NCBI GenBank assembly: GCA_964516325.1
Contig: CAZFAP010000107.1
Span: forward strand, 1-17,166
Source of the DNA: CAZFAP01 sp964516325
GTDB lineage: Bacteria > Auribacterota > JABMQX01
Direction: 5' to 3'
Length of the DNA stretch: 17,166 nucleotides
Shown: positions 7,546 through 14,231 of the stretch, one piece after another
How positions within the stretch are numbered: the first letter of the stretch is position 1
Layout: the number at the start of each line of letters is the position of its first letter
Notes under the pieces: model-generated
What the model saw: the letters and a program-made list of their open reading frames with translations, nothing else
Told to the model about the DNA's origin: nothing
Database searches by the model: none
Program-made: the position numbers and the translations under genes

Positions 7546-8364
7546 ATGACCACAATGGTCCTCGAACACAGAATCGTCCCTGAAAAGTTTGACTCCCCTA
7601 TCCAGGCACAACCCCATCACGTTTACGCTGAAGACTTCTCCGTCTATTACCGGAACAACCAGGCCGTCAGGAACGTCACCTTCGGCATCCCCGGAAAACT
7701 CGTCACTGCGATCATCGGCCCAAGCGGCTGCGGCAAATCCACATTCCTGAGAGCTATCAATCGCATGAACGACCTGATTCCCGGGTGTCGCACGACCGGA
7801 CGTTTAGTCCTCGACGGCCAGGACGTTTACGTCCCGCAGGTGGACGTCGTTGCTTTGCGCCGCAGAGTCGGAATGGTCTTTCAAAAGCCCAATCCCTTCC
7901 CCAAATCCGTTTTCGACAACGTTGCATACGGACCTCGCATCCACGGCATCGGAGCAAAGCGAGACCTCCCCCAGATAGTCGAGCGCAGCCTCGTCCGGGC
8001 CGCCCTCTGGGAGGAGGTGAAGGACCGCCTTTCCGAAAACGCGCTGCGCCTTTCCGGCGGGCAGCAGCAGCGGCTGTGCATCGCCCGAGCATTGGCCGTT
8101 GACCCGGAAATACTCCTCATGGACGAACCAACGTCCGCCCTCGACCCGCGTGCCACCACACGCATCGAGGACCTCATTCGGGAGCTTCGCGGCCAATACA
8201 CCATCATCGCCGTCACGCACAACATGCAGCAGGCGGCGCGAATTTCCGACTTTACAGCCTTCCTGTACGAGGGTAATCTTATTGAGTTTGGCACGACCAA
8301 CGAGATTTTCACTCGTCCCAGCCAAAAGCAGACCGATGACTACATTACCGGGCGATTCGGATAG
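7546..8364 (+). CDS. pstB: PstB, phosphate ABC transporter ATPase
   Basis: Cytoplasmic ATPase that powers phosphate import through PstCA, 272 residues, full length. Walker A is GPSGCGKST (58-66, K64); the Q loop is Q113 in MVFQKPNPFPKS, the PstB-typical sequence; the ABC signature is LSGGQQQ (169-175); Walker B is LLMDEP with D193 and catalytic E194; the switch histidine is H225 in VTHNMQQAAR. The C-terminus TDDYITGRFG is the normal family ending, so the gene is complete. The start at 7546 has AAGGT close upstream; a Met three codons later is an alternative. In most pst operons phoU follows, but here the downstream sequence changes abruptly to an unrelated gene fragment. Confidence 0.97.
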   Translation: MTTMVLEHRIVPEKFDSPIQAQPHHVYAEDFSVYYRNNQAVRNVTFGIPGKLVTAIIGPSGCGKSTFLRAINRMNDLIPGCRTTGRLVLDGQDVYVPQVDVVALRRRVGMVFQKPNPFPKSVFDNVAYGPRIHGIGAKRDLPQIVERSLVRAALWEEVKDRLSENALRLSGGQQQRLCIARALAVDPEILLMDEPTSALDPRATTRIEDLIRELRGQYTIIAVTHNMQQAARISDFTAFLYEGNLIEFGTTNEIFTRPSQKQTDDYITGRFG

Positions 8365-8835
8365 AGCCGGTGGGGAAAGGCGATTGATGTCCCGAGCGCG
8401 CCGCTCCCCTGGGTGCGAACCGGCCCCGGCAACGCGCTCGACGGCAAACCCAGATTCGACCTGACGAAATTCGAGCCCGAATATTTTGAACGGTTGCGGT
8501 CGCGGGTGGCGGCAGCGGGAGAGCGCGGAATCTACGTGAGCGTGATGTTCTTCGAAGGCTGGGCGTTGATGCACGGCAATCGGCGGCCCGGCGCCGAGGA
8601 TCGCGGGGCCTGGCGGTCGCAACGATTCATCCCCGTGAACAACGTCAACGGCATCGACGGAGACCTGAACGGCAACGGGCAAGGTCCCGAGATCCACACC
8701 TTCGGAGCCCCGCAGGAGATCCTGGAGTTCCAGAAAGCGTATGTGCGCCAGGTCATCGACATGATGAACTACTTGCATAGTGCGCTGTATGAGCGTAAGC
8801 GTCCCGACTGGCAAATGAGAAAGGTGACAAGATGA
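8365..8835 (+). pseudogene. 5'- and 3'-truncated fragment of a secreted GH-A-like hydrolase
   Basis: The reading frame continues directly from the pstB stop without a start codon of its own. From about 8398 it encodes a segment (PWVRTGPGNALDGKPRFDL onward) that aligns with residues about 117-240 of the intact hydrolase at 11552-12967, roughly half the residues identical, including YFERLRSRV, RGIYVSVM, NNVNGIDGD and RQVID. Missing are the signal peptide, the first ~100 residues, the N-E catalytic motif (the frame diverges right after LYE) and the whole C-terminal half. The stop TGA at 8833-8835 overlaps the ATG of the next gene. A GTG at 8413 could start a 140-residue remnant, but it lacks the parts needed for activity. 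The divergence from the intact gene shows it is an old paralogue, not a recent copy. It sits where phoU is usual. Confidence 0.75.
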
Positions 8836-11516
8836 AAACGATGCCGGCAATGATGTTGAACGTCTCTCTCCTGGCAGTCATTTCTTCCTGTGACGTGGTG
8901 AGATGTGCGCAGGCGGCGGGTTCTCAAGGGTGGGTCACGGCGGGGGCCAATGCGCAGCGGACGTCGTGGGTGCCCGATGCCGCCCCCGGAGCGCTGAAAC
9001 CGATCTGGGTCAAGCCCCTTGAGGCCTACATCGCGCAGAAAGTGCAGATCGTCGCGGCAGCGGGGAAACTGTTCCTTTCTACCGCGCGGGGGCTCTACGT
9101 CTTCGATGCGGATACGGGCGCAGATCTATGGGTGTACCCCACTGAGCTTCCCCTGGGCCACTCGCCGACATACGCGGGCGGCCGGATTTACGTGGGCGGA
9201 TTGGATCGGAAGATCCATGCCATCGACGCTGACACCGGCCAGGGGCTCTGGACGTTTGACGCCGCGGGAGGATTCGACACGAGTCCGCTCGTGGTCGGGG
9301 GACTCGTCTATGCCGGCAGCCGCGACGGGTGCATGTACGCTGTGGATGCGAGCACCGGGGAGCTTGCATGGAAGCATCAAACGGGGGGGCAGATCCTGCA
9401 GTCCGCGGCCTACCAGGACAGCATCGTGTTCTTTGGTTCTCAAGATGCGAGGGCGTATGCCCTGGACGCCCGGACGGGAGCGCAGGTCTGGCGATCGGAC
9501 AGGCTCCCTGGCATGGGCTGGCACTCCTGGTGGCCAGTGATCTACAAGGAGGTCGTCCTGTTCACCCGGACCGAGGTCGAAAAAGGCCTGGTGGGATTCC
9601 AGACCGAATGGCTCTTCTCGAAGAACAGGACCGCGAATAACCTGCCGGGCATCCGAGGAACGGAACCGGGCGGCTGGACGGCCGGCGAGCCTACAGTCGA
9701 TATTCGCACCAACCCCAACGGCGGCACGATCCCGGACTGGTTCGAGCGGTATCCCTGGCGCCGGAGCCTGATCGCTCTGAATCGGAAGACCGGCAAAGAA
9801 GTTGCCTTCGACCTGGACAACGATGGGCTGACGGATGCCGCGCCGATGCTATGGGCGTGGACTCATGGCGGAACGTGTTATCCCCCGTTGGTCAGCGGTC
9901 ACAATGATGTGATCTACTTTCGCAGTGTGAGTCACGCCATCGGTCCCGGCATCCCCGGAGCCGTGATGGTAGGCTGGAAGTATGGCACTGCTTTCCTGAG
10001 CCTGCCGGTTTCAAACATGCCGGGGCAGAGCGGCTTCTGGCCCGGCGATGAGCCGGTGGGGATTTCGGCCGGCGGCAGCTACGTCTATTGGAACTTGTGC
10101 AACGACCGTTTTGTGGGGAGCGCCGATCTGTCCGTGGCAAACGTTGCCTTTCCCCAAACCGATGGCAGGCGGCAGTGGCGGCACGTCAGCGGCGACGGGT
10201 TCAAGACGAGCACCCTGCCGGCCGGTTACAACAGCCAGGTCCAGCAGTACCTATGGAGCGTGGGTCCTCCGAAACTCAAGCCGATGTATTGGGCCCACGG
10301 GGACAATGTCGGGCCTACGGTTTACGCCGGAAAGATGTACGTGCACCGCGGCAATGCGATCATCGCTTTCGGTCCCGATGGCCTGGGCCACGGTGCCCCA
10401 GTGTTGTCGGTAGCGCGCATCCGTCCTGGAGGGACGCCGCCCGAACCACTCTCCGAAGCGGCCCTCCGAAAGCGGCTCGAGGCGGAGGTCAACAAGATTC
10501 TGCACCGAGGGCATTTAATGGCGGGTTTTGCCAAGATCGGGCTGGTGGATTTCATGACGGTGAATCGGCTGGGGCAGCATTTGCTCCATTACTGGCACAA
10601 TCCCGCGGATATGCTTATCACGCTGCTGCGCGCCCTGCCTTACCTGCCGCCCGAGATGCAGGAAGAGGTGCGTCAGTATCTCCGGGACGAATACGCCGCC
10701 TTCCCTCCCTACAAGTACGTGCACATCGGATTCAGGGACGGAGCGCCGCGAGAGCCCTTCGACTATCCGCCCTCCACGCCAAGGATTTTTGAGCACGATT
10801 TCGGGCCTCTCACGGGAAGTCCGTTCGCGGGCTGGAGCAAACCGCCTCACAACGTCTATGCCATGTGGAAATACGCCCAGGCGGGTTTGGCCGATCCTGC
10901 GAGGGTTTTCGAGCAGGCCTCCGGCGTGATCGGTTCTACCCCATCCGATGGCTATCTCCAGGCGTTTCCGCACGTCCACAACGCCTACATTGCAGGCTAC
11001 GTCGGCTACGTGGAACTGGCGAAAATGGCCGGCCAGCCCTATGCTACGCAACAAAAGGAGTTAAATCGGCTTCTTCGACTTCGGGCAGAGACGTTCCGGT
11101 GGGACGTGCAGGCGGACACCGGCGCCGCGCAGAGCGATCAGTATTTCTATACCTTGATTACTGCCTGGAATTTCATGTTTTTGGTCCCGGAACTCGCGGA
11201 TTATCTGCACCAGAATGCCCTTTCGAGGGTCCAGGAAGCCGTCGATCGCTACGCCCACATGGCGCCCTATTGGATGGCCGGGCATAACGAAGAGGTGCAG
11301 CACGAGAATGGTATCACTCCGCTCTACCAGACCCACGCGCTGTTCCAAGCGAAGGCCCAGATTCTTCAAGCGTCCCGCGACGAATTAGCGAGGGTCCTGG
11401 ACACGCCCGTGGTCCCCGCAGGTGATCTCTTTTACCTCCAGAATCTCATAGCCACCCTCGAAGCCTCTCCGGCGGGTTCCGGCGGCGCGGGGCGTCGGCG
11501 GGCCGAAACAGAGTAA
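8832..11516 (+). CDS. Secreted PQQ-type beta-propeller protein with helical C-terminal domain
   Basis: 894 residues. An export signal is at the N-terminus; ISSC (17-20) is a plausible lipobox, giving a lipoprotein with C20, though cleavage near AQAA (26-29) is also possible. Residues about 50-245 hold regular PQQ-like blades with the repeat pattern VYxxDAxTGxxxW: LYVFDADTGADLW, IHAIDADTGQGLW, MYAVDASTGELAW, AYALDARTGAQVW. Less regular blades continue to about 520. A calcium-loop-like D-x-D-x-D-G-x-x-D is at 327-335. Residues about 540-860 are different: alpha-helical, tryptophan/tyrosine-rich, with YMAW-type aromatic helices resembling alpha/alpha-toroid glycan lyases. I recognise no family for this half. 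The ATG at 8832 follows AAAGGTG and overlaps the preceding stop (ATGA). Enzymatic role is unknown; the neighbours suggest glycan handling outside the cytoplasm. Confidence 0.82.
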   Translation: MKTMPAMMLNVSLLAVISSCDVVRCAQAAGSQGWVTAGANAQRTSWVPDAAPGALKPIWVKPLEAYIAQKVQIVAAAGKLFLSTARGLYVFDADTGADLWVYPTELPLGHSPTYAGGRIYVGGLDRKIHAIDADTGQGLWTFDAAGGFDTSPLVVGGLVYAGSRDGCMYAVDASTGELAWKHQTGGQILQSAAYQDSIVFFGSQDARAYALDARTGAQVWRSDRLPGMGWHSWWPVIYKEVVLFTRTEVEKGLVGFQTEWLFSKNRTANNLPGIRGTEPGGWTAGEPTVDIRTNPNGGTIPDWFERYPWRRSLIALNRKTGKEVAFDLDNDGLTDAAPMLWAWTHGGTCYPPLVSGHNDVIYFRSVSHAIGPGIPGAVMVGWKYGTAFLSLPVSNMPGQSGFWPGDEPVGISAGGSYVYWNLCNDRFVGSADLSVANVAFPQTDGRRQWRHVSGDGFKTSTLPAGYNSQVQQYLWSVGPPKLKPMYWAHGDNVGPTVYAGKMYVHRGNAIIAFGPDGLGHGAPVLSVARIRPGGTPPEPLSEAALRKRLEAEVNKILHRGHLMAGFAKIGLVDFMTVNRLGQHLLHYWHNPADMLITLLRALPYLPPEMQEEVRQYLRDEYAAFPPYKYVHIGFRDGAPREPFDYPPSTPRIFEHDFGPLTGSPFAGWSKPPHNVYAMWKYAQAGLADPARVFEQASGVIGSTPSDGYLQAFPHVHNAYIAGYVGYVELAKMAGQPYATQQKELNRLLRLRAETFRWDVQADTGAAQSDQYFYTLITAWNFMFLVPELADYLHQNALSRVQEAVDRYAHMAPYWMAGHNEEVQHENGITPLYQTHALFQAKAQILQASRDELARVLDTPVVPAGDLFYLQNLIATLEASPAGSGGAGRRRAETE

Positions 11517-11551
11517 CTCCTGTTCTTTACGGTGAAAGAAAGGGAAAGATA

Positions 11552-12967
11552 ATGAACGCCAACTCTGCTCGGTTTCTGGCGGTTCCACTGTTCCTCGCCG
11601 GGGCTCACTTGGTCTATGGGGGCGCCGGCCAATCCGCAAAGGCTGCCGGTGCGTTGCGAGTCCATCCTGAGAACCCGCGCTATTTCAGCGACGGCACGAA
11701 GGGGCCCGACGGCTCCTTGAAAGTCGTTTACCTGACAGGCTCGCATCATTGGAACAATCTGCAGGATTCCGCAAAACTCGGGAAACCTCTGACCGAGAAA
11801 TTCGATTACGACGGCTACCTGGGACTCCTGGCGAGGTTCAACCATAATTACATCCGGATGTGGTCGTGGGAAGTTGGGGAAAATGACCTGTATTACGAGC
11901 CGGCGCCCTGGATCAGGACAGGTCTCGGAACCGCTGTGGACGGCAAACCCAAGTTCGATCTCAAGCAGTTCAATCCGGGGTACTTCGAGCGGCTGCGGTC
12001 GCGGGTGGTCGTCGCCAGGGACAGAGGGATCTACGTCGGCGTGATGCTGTTTCAGGGGTGGAGCATCTATAGCCATGGCTACGGCAATCCGTGGCCGGTT
12101 CATCCCTTCAATGAGGCGAACAATATCAACGGGATCAATGGAGATCCCGATAAGGATGGTGAGGGCAAAGAGGTTCACTCGCTCCAGGTGCCCGCTGTCA
12201 CTCGCCTGCAGGAGGCTTATATTCGCAAGGTCATTGATACTCTCAATGACCTCGACAACGTGCTCTACGAGGTTACGAACGAGACCGCCATCTTCTCCAA
12301 GGACTGGCAGTACCATATCGTCAGATATATCAAGGAGTATGAGACGACCAAGCCGAAGCAGTACCCCGTCGGGGTGACGGCTTTCGACAGCGGCCGGGAG
12401 GGCTCGATGGCCGCCCTTCTGAACAGCCCCGCCGATTGGATTTCGCCCCAAAACGATGGTGTCTCCGGCGATTATCAGAACGACCCGCCGGCCGCCGACG
12501 GACGGAAGGTGATCCTCAGCGACACGGATCACCTCTGGGGCGTGGGCGGCGACCGGGTCTGGGTCTGGAAGAGCTTTACCCGGGGACACAATCCGATCTA
12601 CATGGACCCGCTGCACAAGCGGGATTGGTTCGCCATCAGCGAAGCCGAAATGGAAGATGCGCGCAAGGCGATGGGGCTGACCAGAACATGCGCCGAACGG
12701 ATGAATCTCGCCGCCATGGCGCCGCGGAACGAATTGTCCTCGACCCGGTTCTGCCTGGCGAATCCGGGCAAAGAGTATCTCGTATATCTGCCCCAGGGTG
12801 GGGAAGTGACGGTGGACCTCTCCGGTGCTGCGGGAAAGATGAATGTGGAATGGCTGCGCCCCGCCGAGGGAAACGCTACTCGCGCGGAATCGATGACGAG
12901 CGGCGGTAAACAAAGGTTGAGAGCGCCTTTCAACGGCGAGGCCGTCCTGTATCTGTGGAGCAACTAG
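11552..12967 (+). CDS. Secreted GH-A-like glycoside hydrolase (DUF4038-like)
   Basis: 471 residues. ATG 11552 follows GAAAGGGAAAG. A signal peptide covers about 1-32. The rest is a TIM-barrel-type hydrolase related to the DUF4038/apiosidase-like group: early motif NPRYFSDGT, VYLTGSHHWNNLQD (59-72), NHNYIRMWSWE, and the strand-4-type motif LYEVTNE with N243-E244, the expected acid/base pair of clan GH-A. A conserved segment ILSDTDHLWGVGGD (321-334) may supply further active-site residues. A calcium-loop-like D-x-D-x-D-G lies at 198-203. From about 395 a short beta-rich C-terminal domain (FCLANPGKEYLVYLPQGGEVTVDL) resembles the putative collagen-binding domain often attached to this group. The substrate is not readable. 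It starts 35 nt after the propeller gene and is probably co-transcribed; a diverged fragment of a paralogue lies at 8365-8835. Confidence 0.8.
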   Translation: MNANSARFLAVPLFLAGAHLVYGGAGQSAKAAGALRVHPENPRYFSDGTKGPDGSLKVVYLTGSHHWNNLQDSAKLGKPLTEKFDYDGYLGLLARFNHNYIRMWSWEVGENDLYYEPAPWIRTGLGTAVDGKPKFDLKQFNPGYFERLRSRVVVARDRGIYVGVMLFQGWSIYSHGYGNPWPVHPFNEANNINGINGDPDKDGEGKEVHSLQVPAVTRLQEAYIRKVIDTLNDLDNVLYEVTNETAIFSKDWQYHIVRYIKEYETTKPKQYPVGVTAFDSGREGSMAALLNSPADWISPQNDGVSGDYQNDPPAADGRKVILSDTDHLWGVGGDRVWVWKSFTRGHNPIYMDPLHKRDWFAISEAEMEDARKAMGLTRTCAERMNLAAMAPRNELSSTRFCLANPGKEYLVYLPQGGEVTVDLSGAAGKMNVEWLRPAEGNATRAESMTSGGKQRLRAPFNGEAVLYLWSN

Positions 12968-12970
12968 CCA

Positions 12971-13429
12971 ATGAACGACAGAAGAAAGCAAAGCCGCATT
13001 TCGTCTAAACCGGCCTTCACGGCAGTAGCGTTGATTCAGCTCCTCGCAGTGTCCACGCTTGCCGCACCCGTTCCGAGCGAAGTGACGCTGGAGCAAATCA
13101 TCTCGCGCGAGGATCCCGCCTTTACCTGCTCGCGCGGAGTGATGGCCGTGGGCCGAGACGGCCGGGTCCATTTGGCCAGCGGTGGCAAGCAGAGCTTCGT
13201 GCTACGGATTTCGCCGGAAGGTAAAGAGAAGTTCGGCGCAGTGCTCACTGACGAGGCCATCAGCGGTGCCACCGCCAACGCGCAGGGGGTGCTGGCTTCG
13301 GCTCACGCCCACTTCGCCGCCCGTGTTTCGCTGCCGGGGAAGAGCCAGTTCTTCCGTCCGACGGCGATTTCCCGCGGGCTTCGCTCGGCGCCGTTGTTGT
13401 CGATCTCCAGGTCACCGTCCTCGCGGTAG
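12971..13429 (+). pseudogene. Truncated secreted beta-propeller protein, broken by an IS66 remnant
   Basis: Starts 3 nt after the hydrolase stop, in the same direction. A basic N-terminus and hydrophobic stretch (FTAVALIQLLAVSTLAA, about 16-32) form a signal peptide. Residues about 45-118 look like the first blades of an NHL/SMP-30-type propeller (RGVMAVGRDGRVHLASGG, FVLRISPEGKEKFG, GATANAQGVLASAHAHFAARVSL). Near 13326 the homology stops: the last ~35 residues are low-complexity (RPTAISRGLRSAPLLSISRSPSSR) and are read from the opposite strand of a transposase remnant. Proteins of this kind are normally several hundred residues, so at least two thirds is missing, and no continuation is visible downstream. 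It is probably non-functional. Confidence 0.62.
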
Positions 13430-13452
13430 GGGAAAGGGCTTGGCAGTTATTC
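13327..13452 (-). mobile_element. Remnant of IS66-family transposase, C-terminal DDE region
   Basis: Reading the minus strand from 13428 to 13327 gives YREDGDLEIDNNGAERSPRE followed by IAVGRKNWLFPGSE, the highly conserved end of the IS66 transposase catalytic domain (usual form: DGxLEIDNNxAERxLRxxAxGRKNWLFxGS), including the final catalytic glutamate of NNGAE. Just upstream on the minus strand, in another frame, NNCQAL matches the usual N-N-W-x-A-L, so a frameshift lies near 13430. The usual continuation after GS (DRGG and about 70 more residues) is absent, replaced by propeller-gene sequence. No start, no complete transposase and no terminal inverted repeats are seen. It is a dead fragment marking the insertion that destroyed the gene at 12971. 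Confidence 0.75.
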
Positions 13453-13517
13453 TTGACCCTGCACACGCCCGTCTCGACAAGCACTTATCCCCGACGGCCA
13501 TCTTCTGACAGATGTCC

Positions 13518-13571
13518 AAAACGCGACTGTTCATGTCTACAGTCTTGGAAACGGCAAAAACGCCACTGTTC
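13518..13571. repeat. Imperfect 15-bp direct repeat, 39-bp period
   Basis: AAAACGCGACTGTTC (13518-13532) recurs as AAAACGCCACTGTTC (13557-13571), 14 of 15 bases identical and offset by 39 bp. It may be a trace of a duplicated element end or of a 13-codon repeat; no function can be assigned. Confidence 0.45.
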
Positions 13572-13592
13572 TCGACCAACCGGGCGTTTTTG
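13555..13592. repeat. 10-bp inverted repeat, possible bidirectional terminator
   Basis: CAAAAACGCC (13555-13564) and GGCGTTTTTG (13583-13592) are perfect reverse complements separated by 18 nt. The A-tract and T-tract arms resemble a bidirectional intrinsic terminator, but only four G-C pairs stand next to the tract and the loop is long, so termination is uncertain. Confidence 0.35.
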
Positions 13593-14087
13593 GCGTTGGG
13601 CGCGACCTTTCAAGCATTGCCGGGGAAAAGGGGGACCCGAACAGCCGACGGTGGCTTCTTCCCGTCGGTCTTTCCTGAATACTTCTGCGGATTTTCCAGG
13701 ATACAATGGAAGCTGCAGTGGGTGAGGGAGAAGGGGAATCCAGTTCTTTGGCCAAGACCTGCGCAGGAAGTCGCCTTCTTGCCAGCAGCAGTACTGAAAA
13801 ACGTTCTCCGTGCACGGACTCCTTCCGACTCTGTGCCCTGTGTGCGACCCTGGCGGGCAGGTTCTCCCTTGTCCAGCGAAGCGATGCATCCTGAGCATCA
13901 ATTCCAACATGGCGGTGACGTTCCAGTCGTACACCAGGGCAACCAGGGGGAGCTTCCTATTACTGATTGTCATGTGATAGACTGCGCTCCTTGTTTCCAT
14001 GAGCATGATGAGGGACGACATCCAGACCCGCGAAGAACGACGGTTGAGATGAGGTGCTCCTAAGTTGATAACAATTAGAATTTGAAA

Positions 14088-14118
14088 AATGGCAGGCTTT
14101 TCCTGAGCGCCTGCCGTT
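14088..14118. repeat. Hairpin upstream of the esterase-peptidase gene
   Basis: AATGGCAGGC (14088-14097) pairs with GCCTGCCGTT (14109-14118), ten pairs including one G-T, around an 11-nt loop. No T-run follows on the plus strand; on the minus strand the stem is followed by ATTTTTC-like sequence (complement of 14081-14087), so it might end minus-strand transcription. It could equally be the end of a decayed element. Confidence 0.35.
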
Positions 14119-14231
14119 GGTGTCGTTCAAGACTGATTCTAAGAAATCGGAAAGTGGCAGAACACAGTGAGTCACCCTGGCTGGGCTTCTGAAGTGTATG
14201 GACGCCACTTATTCGCAGAAAGGAAACGTAG

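Larger units (their letters stand above)
13453..14231. other. Gene-poor stretch of about 780 bp, probably mobile-element debris
   Basis: Open frames exist on both strands (for example plus 13512-14063 and minus 13485-14021) but none shows a domain, a convincing ribosome-binding site or consistent codon choice. The minus frame at about 13850-14021 (KLPLVALVYDWNVTAMLELM) has some protein-like character, but I cannot place it. An inverted repeat, an imperfect direct repeat and a hairpin are listed separately. The next gene's ribosome-binding site closes the region. Confidence 0.4.

Noticed and set aside
8365..8400. Possible phoU start after pstB
   Set aside because: The translation is hydrolase-like from about 8398, and no PhoU helical E(K)xxD motif sequence appears in any frame up to 8832.
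7804..8850. 348-residue minus-strand frame across pstB and the hydrolase fragment
   Set aside because: It is antisense to a fully conserved pstB with all ABC motifs; no recognisable domain or ribosome-binding site.
11432..13171. 579-residue minus-strand frame opposite the hydrolase gene
   Set aside because: It mirrors the codon structure of the real plus-strand hydrolase, is His/Pro/Arg-rich without a domain, and lacks a start signal.
13512..14063. 183-residue plus-strand frame in the gene-poor region
   Set aside because: No ribosome-binding site, no domain and uneven composition; it overlaps an equally open minus frame. Kept only as part of the unassigned stretch.
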